NCBI GenBank assembly: GCA_037957365.1
Contig: JARHVA010003636.1
Coordinates: forward strand, 697,001 to 761,000
Direction: 5' to 3'
Length of the DNA stretch: 64,000 nt
DNA from: Torreya grandis
Lineage: Eukaryota > Streptophyta > Pinopsida > Cupressales > Taxaceae
A program made the position numbers and the translations under genes. This document shows, piece by piece, positions 1 through 12,880 of this stretch (position 1 is its first letter; every line of letters starts with the position of its first letter). Below the pieces are notes generated by a model. It was given only the letters and a program-made list of their open reading frames with translations, had not been told where the DNA came from and did not search any database.

Positions 1-1640
1 ATATATTTTATTTAAATATGGTTATAAGGTTTCACCATTTAAATCAATATATATGGATTTTGAGATTTTTTGCTTGTTTTAATAGCTAGTATGGTCATTG
101 GTTGCATATTTTGCTTGATAAAGTTGAACATTTTCATTTCTCTATCTATACTCAATAATATATCATTGCATGGATTATGAATCATTTCTTGAAGTAATTT
201 TTATTTTAAAATATGTGTTCAAATAGACTGTGTGAAATATCACTATATATTGCATGGAATATGAGTCACAAAATGATATTGTCCATACATTTGAACCTTG
301 TTTATTACCTTTTGAATGTGTAAGGAGTTTACTTGGTTTTTCTGCCTAAAATAATGTTTTTGAGATTGATATTTTTTGACTTGTGAAGCTCTGGTGGACA
401 TAGTTACATGCATTCAAATGAGGTATGGTCATTGCTTTAAAAGTTTTAGTCAAGATTTGGATAGAAAGATGTTAGAATATGCAGAAAAGTTTTTGAGATG
501 AGATTTTTTAGTTATTGCACAAAATGGATGTCTATGTACATTTATTTATTTATTCAAATGAATATATTATAATTTCATTCATTTATTTTTAATATTTGAT
601 ATAAGGACTCTCTGTTGGTTTTGTTTTCATAAAAAGTTAGTTTTGTGAACCTAAAGAATTTTTAGATTTTTTTAAGTTGTAAGATTGATATTTGTATACA
701 TTTAAATATGGAACATAGCTATTAGTTATTAGTGATTTTTAAGTGATCAAGGTGTAAATGTATTTTTAGGCCTATTGGAAATTTTTTTAGTAAATAATAT
801 TTTACATGCATTTTTCAGAACTTTCCACTTGCATACATTCAAGCTTGATATGATTATCAATTTTTGCTTGAAAATACTCAAGTGTTTGTTAATAATTTAT
901 AGACTTGAGGGTTAATTTTTTTTAAATTAATATGAAATAAATTTGTATATAATGAATATTTGACATATAGTCATAAATTTGAAATATGTTTTCTTGTGCA
1001 AATTTATTATTTCCTATTTAGTGGTTTGTATAAGTAATCATATTGATAAAATTTGTGAAAGCTTTTAGTTTTTTAATGGAAATAGAGTTCCAGGTGTATG
1101 GTTTGTGGCATAAGTTTTTGGCACAAATGATTCTCATGAATTCATATAGAAATATAAATACTTCCTCATTTCATTATGATTCATATGATTTGCATAGAAA
1201 TCCTAGTTTTGAAACTAAGATAGTGTTTGATGAATTCAAGGTGTTGAAGTTACATGTAGAATTTGTGCAGTATGGTTTTTTTGACATTTTCAATGGATAA
1301 AAGTTTTATCTTTTGTGATGAATATATTTATATTTCTTGTGTATATCATATGAATAATGGATTGAAATGAAATCATAGTAAATTTTATGATTGAAGTATT
1401 TGTATTTGTATTTGATATAGAATGTTGAGCATGACTCAAATAAATACATATTACACTCATATTAGTTATAGAAGGTTGTTTTATTGAAATTTGTAAGTAA
1501 ATGCAGTATTCATATGACTTGGTAGTATTCATATGTTTGAAAATTTTAGTGTATTATGAATGAATGTGAATGAATAAGATAATTATTGATATTTTTAGAC
1601 ATGTGACTATATGAGTTAAAATTTGAGTTCTTATCATGAA
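1..1640. other. AT-rich stretch, no gene recognised
   Basis: Very AT-rich sequence with frequent stops in all frames. The longest open stretch (85 codons at 1043-1300, plus) has no motif I recognise and no coding-like composition. I see no terminal repeats. It may be decayed transposon sequence belonging to the element whose integrase tail lies at 4.25 kb, but nothing here shows that. Confidence 0.5.
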
Positions 1641-1649
1641 ATTATTCCA

Positions 1650-2330
1650 TTAGCATGTCAGGGTGGACCTTAGAATCCTATGATTTAGGGAGAAATGTAT
1701 GGGGAAGAAACAATGATAGATAAATTGAAAGTACTCCTTCATGAGGTAGATCTCATGGGAGGAATTTTAATGGTTGTAAGGTTACTAAGACATTTTCTCA
1801 TCCTTTCAATCATGAAACTCATGTTTTAATTCATTTTTATGTATTTGAACCTATTTTCTATAACTTACTTGATAATATTCATTCATATTCATTAAATTTT
1901 CATGGTACATCTAGAGGTTTTATGATATCTCCTTGGATATCTCATCCTTATGGATGAGGTACTCCAAGTGAATCTTCCCAATGGATGTGCATTGCCATAG
2001 AATATGTTTCACATGATACCCCTTTGCCTAATTAGCCTAAAAATATTCCTAATTTTGTTGATCTAAATTCTTTTTTAACGTTGATTATTAGGCCTTATTT
2101 GCATATACATAATAATCCTACCTCTTCGAATAAGAAACATGATTGTATCCTTATAGATCAACCCTTGGTAACTCATGTGCTAAATAAAGTCAAGCTGGAG
2201 GTTGATGACAGTTAGCGAGGCATAAATTTGATTTACCTACTACTTCAATGTAATACATTGAATAAAAAATAGATAAGGGTGTTCCATAGATCTATTTGGT
2301 TTCTAATAGTGATTCTGAGTGATTGTGTTC
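1650..2330 (+). other. Unidentified coding-like relic
   Basis: One plus-strand frame between about 1860 and 2250 is fairly open, hydrophilic and rich in Pro, Asn, His and Ser, interrupted by a few stops. This differs from the AT-rich low-complexity sequence on both sides and suggests a decayed coding segment, most likely part of a retrotransposon polyprotein. No zinc knuckle, protease or polymerase motif is visible, so no family is assigned. Confidence 0.25.
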
Positions 2331-3260
2331 TTATTTGATGGATTTTTTGTTTTATACATTGATACATTAGTACATTATTGTTGTGGTACTTTAATTTTTG
2401 ATTTTTTAGATAGTTAATTTTTTATGGTGATATAGTTTATTTTACACAACAGTAGTAATTTTATTATTAGAATAGAAATCAGTATATTGTAGTTTACTTA
2501 ATTTTTATCATTTATGGAATATTAGTGTTAAGAGTTTTACATTATTTTAATTGTTATCATATATTGATTATTTAGTATATGCTTAGATAGATGGTTGTTT
2601 GAATTAATTTCTAAGCAAGTAAAGGGCCCATACCCATAAGAATTTGTAATTTGGGTTACTTTATTATTTAATCTCTTGGACTTTATTAAAGTCATATTAT
2701 AAAGTTAAATTATAATTTAATAAACTTGTAAAGTAACTAATTAACTTTAATTACAACTAACTAAAAGTTAGTTATAACTTGATTCATAACCATATCAAGG
2801 AAGAATTACTTTATATAGATAATGAAGACACATAATAAAGGGAGAAACACACAGGTATCAAGATTTTTTCTAAATTTGAAAGTTTTTCATCTTTCATTCT
2901 TTTTCTGTGCAAGCATATCTAAGATCGAATAATCAAATGCAAATAGAACAAACAATACATTCTCTAAAGGTGAAGTATTTTTTTTGAGTAATGTGGGTAT
3001 ATATAAGTTTTTTGATTTATTCATAACTAATTATCTGAATATTATCATGTATTAATATCATTTGATGATTGTAGATTTTCAATCATATGTGCATATATTT
3101 ATGTACTTAACCTGAATAATGGTGAATACCTCACATTTTGTGGCATATTGTTGATCTATTGATTATACTTTGATTTTTATGTGAAGAAAATTTGTAATAA
3201 GAAGCATTCGTGGTTTCTTGATAAAATCATCTTTATCTACTTGAAATTGATTCTTGTTCC
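2331..3260. other. AT-rich stretch, possibly LTR-like
   Basis: No coding signal. A stretch around 2620-2870 holds a short G/C patch, a TATA-like site near 2810 and an A/G-rich run, a layout seen in plant LTRs. No matching second copy was found in the window, so this is only a suggestion. Confidence 0.2.
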
Positions 3261-3880
3261 AAGTCTTGCACATTTCCTTTTATTTTAGTTACATTATTTG
3301 ATCTTATTTTTGTTATTTCTTTCTTTAGTTAGATTATATTTCTTAAATTAGTTGTCTAATTTTTGTTTAGAGTTAATTATTTATTTTAATGTCTTTGTTA
3401 TTTCTTCATTTATTTGTATTTTTAGGTAATTTTTTATTTCTTAATTAGATAATTTATTTAATAATAAAGTTATTTTTCTTCCTATTTATTTGTCTTATGT
3501 TTTAGATTAGATATTTTTTGTAAGTTTTAATTATTTATTTCAATTGCTTACTTACTTGCCCATTTTATTTATTTATTTTGTTGTTACTTTCATTACTTCT
3601 TTAGTTTCTTAGTTATTTATCCTCTTATTTTTATTTGTTTATTATTTAATCATGGTTTTATTTACTTAGTATTTGAAGTACTTGATTAGTTTATTTATTT
3701 ATTTATTATTCTAACTACGTTAGTTTAATTTCTATATGTGTTAGAAATAGTCTTAGTTTCTTAACTTTAGTGTTAGTTGTTAGTAGAGTATGATAGTTTT
3801 AGTTTCTATTTCCTTGTTTGTTTTTCATTTATATTCTTATATTTTTAATTTGGTTTATTTAATTTTATTTTATTTTAAAT
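3261..3880. repeat. T-rich low-complexity tract
   Basis: Long run dominated by degenerate TTTATT, TTAGTT and ATTTATTT words over about 600 bases. No exact period is maintained, so it is low-complexity DNA rather than a clean microsatellite. It could be the degraded 3' region of an LTR element. Confidence 0.6.
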
Positions 3881-4245
3881 CTTGTAGCATTAAGTGATTG
3901 ATGAGACAAAGAGATTGATAAGAAATTATGCAGATTGAAGATCTTTCCTTCAAGGGATTGCCTCTTTCATAGGATTTACTCTATTTGATATGTTAGATTA
4001 TATATGACTAATCTTATGGAAATTTTATTATTGAAAATGTGTCTTGTAATTCAAATATAATGATGCATAATTAAACATTTGATTTTCTAACTTATTCCAA
4101 AATTATTAAAAAAACCTTCTACACATCTTAAGATCTTTTTTTCCTTATACTCCCTATTGTTAAATTGGTCCAATTTTATCTTGACCTTCATGATAGGCAA
4201 AAGGCTTGATATATTGACGTAAAATTTTTCACTATCATTAGGCTA

Positions 4246-4575
4246 TATGAATTCAACAACTAAAACTCCTTGATGAAAAATAACTCAATTCTCTTAATCA
4301 TCTGAAGTCTTATCAAAATTGCATGCACAATCAGTACAATAAGAAATTTTGACCAAGAGAGTTTAAAATTAGTGACTTAGTCCTTAAATAAAATCAATGA
4401 AATATAAATGTTGATTGTGAAAAGGTCAAGTTTGAGCCTAATTGACTTTGTTCCTATGTCATTGTTGCCAAATTTAGTTCTGGAGAAAATAAACTGGCCA
4501 CTTGAAAAAGTTAAAAATTAGATGAGCCAATGAGCATCATGAACCTAAAGAATTTATATACCTAATTCATGTCCT
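4246..4575 (+). pseudogene. Gypsy integrase C-terminal relic
   Basis: One plus-strand frame keeps the pattern of the C-terminal end of plant Gypsy integrases. It has a helical segment with LNHLKSYQN (about 4291-4320), then PREFKISDLVLK (about 4355-4390), then EKVKFEPN followed by YVIVAKFSSG (about 4418-4480), and near the end EPMSIMNLKN read in a shifted frame. These match the region after the DDE core that forms the small beta-barrel of Ty3/Gypsy integrases. At least five stops and a frameshift show it is dead. The rest of the element is not recognisable upstream. The following 800 bases would be its 3' untranslated region or LTR. Confidence 0.7.
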
Positions 4576-5418
4576 TTCTCTTGCATCATTGTACATACAT
4601 ATTAAAAAAAAAAAAAAACCCTAACAATCATAAAATTCATAAAAAATGAAAAAATAAATAAACATTCATCCAATGATGAAAACCAATTCTATGGCACCTT
4701 GGATAAGCATGGTAATGAAAATCGATCTCCAGAGTCACTCATGATATGCTTTTGTCACAAGCATCCCTTGACAAAAATTTATGTACTTGGGGGAAGTCCA
4801 TACATCTTATCCTCCTCTCTTCCCATCATATGTTCTTTATCCTATCAGACCATTTATTCCTTCCATCCCATTTAAACTTCGTCTTTAAATGTGTATGACA
4901 ATAAGTACTTTGGAAACATATTTGGCATGATAGTGAATTTACAGTTTAAGGACATCAATGAAATATAATAAGAAAAGAATATCATTGGAGAACTATCTAG
5001 AGATTTTTTCTATTCTACCATTGTCTATCATCCCTTTTCATTATGTAAATTTATCCCTTAATTAGTCCTATCATTTTGGTTACCAAGTTTGGGTTTCCTT
5101 TTTCAATATCTTCTTGCATGTCTATGATCATCATAAACATTATTCATCTAGTGTTCCCATACCCACAACTTCTATCATTTTTTCCTATAACCCTCATCCT
5201 CACCATCCTGTGTCACTATTCAATAAGTCATTGCACATCACTTTATATATCCCATATGGCTTATACCATGGCCCAGGGGAAAGAAGTCAATGGGGCTAAG
5301 ATAAATCATGATTTTCCCATTCCCACTATCCCTAAAATTTGATGACATGGCAAAGGTTGAATCATAAATACCATCATCATTTTACATGTACATATATATG
5401 TATGTTATTTTCCACATG
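4576..5418. other. Non-coding, probably 3' side of the Gypsy relic
   Basis: Includes an A-run at about 4603-4618 and two overlapping short plus-strand open stretches around 5076-5342 without recognisable motifs. Position just behind an integrase tail suggests 3' UTR or LTR sequence, but no LTR partner was found. Confidence 0.35.
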
Positions 5419-6095
5419 TTTTCATTTTATGTGTGCTATTATGTGTTTTTTTTTTTGTGTATATAGTTAATGTCATATTATTTTTTCTTTATCATTTGTT
5501 TCCATGTCTCATTTTAGGTTTTTGTGCATTGGCATGAGGTAATTATCTCAACTTGGTCTATCAAATACCAATGGTTCATCACACGCAATGCTACTTTCAC
5601 ATTTTCTTTATCTTTTTACATCAGTCCACTATGCACTATGGTAATAAGCCATCATGATTGTACATATATCATGGTGTATATTGTCTAATGCTCTATTAAT
5701 GACGAAACACAAATGTCTCAAGATATCTCAACATAATAATTCATATAATCTATATCTTTTCATTGTATGTCTGGTATTATGTGTATTTGTTACTTCTTTG
5801 TATATAGTTAATGTCATATTATTTATTATTTGTCCTTTGTTTTCATGTCTTATTTTAGTTTTTTTTGCATTGGTGTGAAGTAATGGTGTCATCTTGGTCT
5901 ATTAAATACCAATGGTGCATCACACTCAATGTTACTTTCATGTTTTCATTATCTTTTTGCATCAGCCCACTATGCACTATGGTAAGAGGTCATCATGCTT
6001 GTACATATATCATGGTGCATATTTCATAATGTTATATTAAAAATGATTTATGAAGCATAAATTTATTTTGATATCTCGACATAACAATTCACATC
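5419..6095 (+). repeat. Head-to-tail duplication, unit about 338 bp
   Basis: Copy 1 spans about 5419-5756 and copy 2 about 5757-6095. Shared landmarks in the same order are ATATAGTTAATGTCATATTA (5461 and 5802), TCTATYAAATACCAATGG, CCACTATGCACTATGGTAA and TGTACATATATCATGGTG. The copies differ by many point changes and small indels, so the duplication is old. Two directly abutting copies indicate a satellite-like or internal-repeat origin. Confidence 0.9.
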
Positions 6096-6490
6096 ATCAT
6101 GTCCTAAACCATGTGTATCTCATCATCATAATAGCTATCATCACATCACATATATCATCATGTCTACCTAATCAATGCCACATCATCATCATCTAATTAA
6201 CATTAATAATTTATTGATCATGTTAATCTAACATTATCAAAATCATCATCTAAACTAACATCATCACATCAATATATCCACTAAATAAACTAACGTGAAA
6301 CTCAAAATATAGGAACATCATCCATCATTATAACATATCACATATCATCAATAAACTCATAAAATTAAATAACACCACATAATATCTAATCTAATCTAAA
6401 ATCATCCAAAAATATTCATGCACCATAACACATAAGCAAAGTTACATCCATCATGTACATATAAACTCCACATCAAATCCATAACTTAAG
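6096..6490. repeat. ATC/CAT-rich region
   Basis: Degenerate CATCAT-rich sequence leading into the pure trinucleotide tract that follows. It looks like the mutated flank of the microsatellite. Confidence 0.6.
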
Positions 6491-6515
6491 TCATCATCAT
6501 CATCATCATCATCAT

Positions 6516-6580
<65 letters not shown>
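6491..6580 (+). repeat. (TCA)n microsatellite
   Basis: About 90 bases of TCA/ATC trinucleotide with a single early interruption (ATAATC near 6524). On the minus strand it reads as a run of aspartate codons, which creates an artefactual open frame. Confidence 0.98.
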
Positions 6581-6581
6581 A

Positions 6582-6776
<195 letters not shown>

Positions 6777-6829
6777 TATTATAATGAATACATAAAAAAT
6801 GTATATACAACTATACAACATGCATCATG

Positions 6830-7000
6830 GATGTCTACGTATCAATAATATAATATACATAGTACATTAATAGGTAACATTTGGTTCTAATTACTTGAAG
6901 GTGATGGTGGCCTCAATAATGGTTGTATAGATTGTGTGGAAGCTCTAGACCTAGAGGATCTCGTAGTATGACTATTATATATAATATGGAGCAAAATGTT
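6830..7000. other. Spacer, nothing recognised
   Basis: Short spacer between the microsatellite and the minus-strand coding-like relic. I see no feature in it. Confidence 0.5.
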
Positions 7001-7009
7001 CTACTAACA

Positions 7010-7500
7010 CAACCTATTCATATAATTTCCACCAATATTGTATCTCTACTTTGACCCTAGTCAGTTGTCTACCCAACTATCCTAGTCCCTATGCAGAAAA
7101 ACTCTTTTGTGTGGAATCCCTCTCTACTTGAGCTATCTATAATGTGGTCATCAAATGGGTAATCTTAGTATATAAAGAATATATATGTTCATCTCTCTAT
7201 ACAACATCTCTATCTTTGGTATACACCTGACATGCAAGCCAACTATCTCTATAGCCTTGGAAACAATCTCCTCCTCTAGTCAACTAATCATAGCCTCATC
7301 TTGCTGAATAGTATAATAAGTACCATCCTCATTGGTATGAGATGGTCTAACCAAATCCTTAATCCTCACTCCCTTGTATTATTTGGTCATTATTGGCACT
7401 AGATCATATATAATGGTGGCACGATCTATTAACACTATCATTTGTCTAAGCACTAGTCCAATGTATTTTACAGTGTCTAGGATCTCACATATCTTTGGTC
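7010..7500 (-). pseudogene. Unidentified minus-strand coding relic
   Basis: Read on the minus strand, one frame is open for most of about 490 bases with only a few stops. It has a protein-like composition of amphipathic Leu/Ile/Arg segments followed by charged Glu/Lys runs. Recognisable short stretches are EILDTVKYIGLVLRQ and GTYYTIQQDEAM. I do not recognise the family. It could be a retrotransposon gag or accessory region, or a DNA-transposon protein. Confidence 0.35.
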
Positions 7501-8450
7501 TCCCCTACCCATCCTTAATTTGTATCTCATATGTCCCCTAGTATAAATTAAACAAAATTTTATCTTGAATGTTGTTCATGTAAACACTTTAATATCTATA
7601 TATTAAGGATTGATGGTATTACATAAGAACTTGGGCTCTAAAATACATCTATAGTGATTTATTTAATTTTTTAATTTACAAACCTATTTATGGGTTCCAT
7701 CTTAACATGCGACCTTATTTTGGGGTTCTATAAAAAATGTTATCATGGTATTTGAATTAGTGTGGTTGAAATTTTTTCTTCACTCAACTTATAGCATTTT
7801 TCCATCTCCAATGGGGGTTTAGGCATTTATACTTCTCAACCCATGTTTTTAGCAATTACATCTCCTTGGGGCATAATCATCTCGTGGCATTCTTCAAATG
7901 AGTTCAAATGAAAGCTTAGTTGGTGTACACTTAGAGGTATTTGTTCATTAACTTTTCAATTTAAAATTATTAAATGATCTAGATTATTTTATATTTTCTA
8001 TCAAGTGGATATTTATCTATACATGTTTCTTTATAGGTTTTACATGGAGTGAGCTAGATAATTTGGTTGTACCTAGAAACACTAAGTGTGATTACATATA
8101 GGTACTAATTTTTTTTATCCTTTTAATCTAGAAATTTATATACTATATTATAATGGGTTCATTTTTACACACTTAAATTTGGTATTAGACACTTGAAAAC
8201 ATTAATTATAACATTTTTAACTTGTGTATACACATTTGACTCTTGTGCACACTTCCCCTATCCATTTATTTATATAATATCTTCTCCAACTAGTTTGTGA
8301 TCAAACATATTTATGATCTCTATAGTATATTCCATAACACTATAATCCTAATTAAATTATCATAATAATACATGTCAATTATTTTCCATCTATGGACAAT
8401 GTCAACAATAGTTAGACACATGGTTTTCATAGGAATCTTTGTCTATCGAT
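7501..8450. other. Non-coding spacer
   Basis: AT-rich sequence between the coding-like relic and the tandem array, without repeats or open frames that I can support. Confidence 0.45.
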
Positions 8451-9640
8451 AGTGTCCAAGAACCTCTAATGACTAATTTTCAAATTAAAATGTCTCCCTT
8501 GAATTGGCCTAAACATTTTTTATATGATAATCATGTAGGGAATACTAAAGAGTCATCTATAAATATGAATCAACCGTAAGGTCATATCTCTCTAAAAATT
8601 ATCTATTAATCATCTTAGAAAATCATCACAATATTGATAAATCCATTGGCACTCTCTTGAGACATTACCAAAACAACATACACATCTAAAAACCCCTCAA
8701 AGAAGAAAACATGAAGCCAAGTCTGAACACTAATGAAATATTAAAAGTTTTATGTTGTCAAGTGTCAAAATCCAAATCATTTCATTTCATTCTAGTGGAA
8801 CACAACTAAGAATACACACACTTAGGTGGGATAACTACATGTAGTGTCCAAGAAGATCTAATAACTACTTTTAAAATTCAAAAATCTCCCTTTGTTTGGC
8901 CTAAACGCATTTCATATGTTGGTCATGGGGAGGGTAATACCAAAAAATCATCTATAAATACAAATCAAGACTAAGTCCATACATATCTAGAAACTATCTA
9001 TTAATCATCTTGGCAAGTCCTCACAAGCTTGAGAAATTCATTGACACTATCTTGAGACATTACCATAAATTCATACACATCTAAAATCCCATCAAAGAAG
9101 AAACTATAGAGCCAAATATTAACACTAATGCAAGGTCAAAAGCGGCATGTTATCAAGTTTTTAAATCTAAAACATTGTATTGTATTCTAGTGGAACACGA
9201 TTGCGCACACACACACCTAGGTGGGAAAACTACATGTAGTGTCCAAGGACATCTAACCACTACTTTTAAAATTCAAACATCTCTATTGGATTAGACTAAG
9301 CACATTTCATATGTCGGTCATGGGTCTGATAGGTGGGGGTGGACACCAAAGAGTCATCTATTAATAAAAATTAAGGCCAAGGCCATACATATCTAGCAAG
9401 TATCTATAAATCATCTTGGCAAGTCCTCACAAGATTGAGAACTACATTAGTAGTCTCTTTAGACATTATCACAAAATTATACACAAGTAAAAACCTATCA
9501 AAGAAGTATTAATATAATAAAGTATGAAAACTAATGCAAGGTCAAATTTTACATGTTGTTAATTATCAAAATCTAAAGCATTAAAATTACATTCTAGTGG
9601 AACATGATTGAGTGCACACACACCTAGGTGGGATAAATAC
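8451..9640 (+). repeat. Tandem array, three copies of a ~393-bp unit
   Basis: Copies begin at the landmark AGTGTCCAAG at 8451, 8843 and 9238. Each unit contains, in order, a TCTCCCT-like block, TCATATGTYGGTCATG, CATCTATWAATA, CATCTTGGCAAGTCCTCACA, GAGACATTA, CACTAATGCAAGGTCAAA and ATTCTAGTGGAACA, ending in CACACACCTAGGTGGGA. The first copy is the most diverged. A regular period with point divergence is typical of a short satellite array or an internal repeat of an LTR element. Confidence 0.9.
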
Positions 9641-9922
9641 GTATGGTTTAAGCCCTTTTCAAAATATTGGAACATAGAAATGTTTAATCACTTAGTTAGG
9701 ATTGGTATGGGTTGTTTAACCCTTTTTTATAAGTAAATCAAGTGTCAAAAGTGAATCTAGGATTTCAATTCAAGGATAAGATAAACAAAAATGTGCACAC
9801 AATATCAAAGATAAATAAATAAACAAAAATAATATAAAAAGGAAAGCACAATGATTTTTAGTAGAACAAACTAACATAATCAACCTAGACAGTGTTAAAA
9901 GATAGATGATAGTATCAATTTT

Positions 9923-11198
9923 TGTAGGGGTTTGAGCTTCACTAGTAAGGTCATAGTAGATTCTAAGATCATGTTTCCTGATTTAACTTTTTAGGGTTAT
10001 GGAGTTTAATCCCTATGCTATTAAAGGGTTTAAGTATATTAAATTAGCATATAAAATATGAAATTAATATATCCACTAATTTGTGAAATAACTAAGATAA
10101 TCTAACATTTCTAATAATAATAACAAAGGACACAAATGAATACTTGGATATAAATTGCCTAAGATGAAGGATCTAGAAGCTAAAAAATTGGTATAAGAAC
10201 TGGTCTAAGTTTCCCAAATAGGATTTAGTTGTTAAAAACCCTCTTGCATAATATTTCCCTACCTTTGATAGTAGTGACGTGGTGCTAGTGTCCTCTATTT
10301 GTGCTAGTGTCCTCTAATTCTTGAACTAATTTGTAATTCTAGGAGCACAAATGTGTAAGTCTACCAAGCATATTCTTATGTGGACAAACCCTACTTCATT
10401 TTCTATGACTTATTTTGGTTAATTCTATATGAAAACACTAGACCTCCATGTGATTAGATCATTTTATTGACATAAGTATTAAATGTGTGGTTTTAGTGGG
10501 GTAGCTAGACATCCTCAATACCCCTCTATGATGAGAGTTGCCTATATACCAATACTCTAAGGAGGGATAAAGTCTGATGTAGTTCTCCCCACCTATGTGT
10601 TAGTGCAAGTGTAAGTGAAGCTATTATGAATGTTAGTTTGAGTGCTTTGAATGAGGCTTGGGATTGTAAATCTATGTATTCTAAGCTTAGGAGGACTATA
10701 GATGATTGTATGTATAAATATGGTAGAATAGGGATTAATAAAATTGACTATGCACAACTTGTTCTGAGCTTATTTATGTGATTTTCATATGAATTTAATC
10801 TAGTGAATAAAGGGATAAAATTCATGTATATATATTGATTTGGTGCTTGTGCATATTTTGGAATAGGTCTAAGTTAACCTTATGTGTCTTTAGTATTGAA
10901 AATATATCCTTTGGAGCTAAATAGAGAAAAACACAATAGCATCTAACAAGGAAAATAACATTGTGGTGCTAGTGTCCATTTATGGTGCTAATTTTAAGTT
11001 GGTATAGCCTAAGGCCTAAGGGCCTAGATGCCTAAGGAAGGGTTTAGGACTAATTGTGAGATGTTTAGGGATGTATATGGCCCACACAAAAGTTGGATAA
11101 GTGTCTAAATAGGCCTTAAGATAGGTCTAGTGCTAATTTATGGATGGGTGGTCTCAAGTATCACTCTTGGCACTCAAGTGACATTTTAGATGATTACA
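9923..11198 (-). repeat. 3' LTR of the gag-protease element
   Basis: Matches 16518-17784 in the same orientation. Shared blocks are TTAGGGTTAT (9991 and 16572), GACACAAATGAATACTTGG, TCTACCAAGCAT and, near the end, CACTCTTGGCACTCAAGTGA. On the minus strand it starts with TGTAATCATC at 11198, directly after the polypurine tract, which fixes that edge. The other edge (about 9923) is less certain. Confidence 0.85.
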
Positions 11199-11214
11199 TT
11201 CCCCCCCCCCCTCT
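11199..11214 (-). other. Polypurine tract
   Basis: On the plus strand a run of ten or so C residues flanked by TT and TC. On the minus strand it is a G-rich purine run ending exactly where the LTR begins with TG. This is the plus-strand priming site expected just upstream of a 3' LTR and gives independent support for the minus orientation. Confidence 0.85.
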
Positions 11215-11500
11215 ATTTATTCTATAAGTGCAATAAAGTGAAATGAATAGAATATAGGAAAAGAAACATACCTAGACTTACCTAAGAGGTAAAGCCCATG
11301 AATTTAGATGAGTATATGACACATGCTCCATTGCATGTCCTTTAAATGAAACATCTATAACATAAGTATTTACTTAAGAGATATCAAAATCAAAGACAAA
11401 ATTGAGTAAAGAGATAAGAGAAAGGAAAGGAATAAATACACCTCAGTGAGTACATGAACCAATGCATAAACCTGGTGACATCCTATGTGTGCATAGTTAG

Positions 11501-11722
11501 TGATCAATTATTAAATAGCTTAGACTAAGTTGATGTATTACTTAATCCCCATGTGTGGGTGGATCAAGAATTCAATCTAGTTTTGACTCCATCATTACCC
11601 ACCAGTACTTAGTGGATCATGACCAATGAATAGCTTGGATTAGACTGATGGCTTATCTAACACTCTTATGTAGGTGGCTCAATAACTCAAGTAGACTATG
11701 ACTCCATCATTACCTACCCATG
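11501..11722 (-). repeat. 120-bp tandem duplication in the element's 3' region
   Basis: Copy 1 about 11501-11608, copy 2 about 11620-11722, period 120. Shared landmarks are TAGCTTRGAYTAGACTRATG, GGTGG-TCAA-AA-TCAA and GACTCCATCATTACCYACC. It lies between the polypurine tract and the palindrome cluster. Confidence 0.8.
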
Positions 11723-12880
11723 TATAATATATATAGCTATAACTAAATTTGTGTAATGTAGCTAAATCTATATAATTATAACTAAAATTGTATATAATGG
11801 CTCTATAGCCACTCAGGAAATCTAAAATGAAAATCAGCCTAGGGGCCTCTCGAGCACTCGGGTATGTAACTTAGGGACTATATGGTAATGCCAACCACTG
11901 TAGATGGAGTAAGGAATAAATATGGTGCATAACTTAGAACATGGTATCTGGTGTATACAATGTAGATAATGACATGGAAGTTTCCATTCCATCTAATCAA
12001 TTGGTGCATAAATGAGCAAATGGAAACAATGTGTCATGCACATACCCCAAAATCTAATATATCAGTCTATTGATTCTATATTAAGTTGTAATAATTTGTA
12101 TCTAAATATTTTAAAATGAAATGGGAGTGATCATGCCATGCATGATACCCCCAAATATGAGCAAACTAGTATGGTTTTGTGTAAAGTTGAGCAAAAATTG
12201 ATAATCTATATGTAAATCTGTGTAAACCTAGACTATAACTATTGTGTCTTTCTATAAATTTTATAATTTCCTATTTTTTGGGCTACTAGATAATAACACC
12301 ATACCTTATATAGTAGCATTGTGGCACTAGTGTCCATTTTTAGTGCTAGTGTCTAATTATGTTATTTTAATACCAAACTAAATCTAATTTCTATCTGACT
12401 ATTCTCCACTATGTTTTCCTAAAACGCTTTGTATTTTGTGCTTGCATGCTATAAACTATACTGTGAGTACATTTGGATGGTCTGATCTCTATAAAAAAAC
12501 TCTATGAATACCTCCTATTTTGAGGGGAGTTGTTGAACCTATGTAATAATTATCCTCAAAATAAAAATATTTGCATGATATATTAGTCTAAGCATATATG
12601 ATATCTATGTAGTAAATTAATATAATGTGTATACATGACATCAGAATGTAAGATAATCTAAGCATAAGTTTTTAATGTAAAATGTATGTTAGATATGACA
12701 TTCACAAGGTTTTCAATATAGATATGATAATGTAAGCATGTGTATAAACAACAAATTTGAGTAATAAATTGAGTAACTACTTAGGGGGATGGGATATGAT
12801 GTCCATCACAACACCTAGAAGGAAGGGGAGATGCATGAGATCCCTCATGGAATCTAAAACTAGAGTGTGTAACAAGTAAA
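11723..12880. other. Non-coding internal region of the element
   Basis: No recognisable pol sequence on the minus strand and no open frame with a known motif. Contains short ATATAACTAAA-type repeats around 11725-11790. I read it as 3' untranslated sequence of the element. Confidence 0.5.

Noticed and set aside
1043..1300. 85-codon open frame as a small gene
   Set aside because: AT-rich surroundings, no motif, and no regulatory or comparative support.
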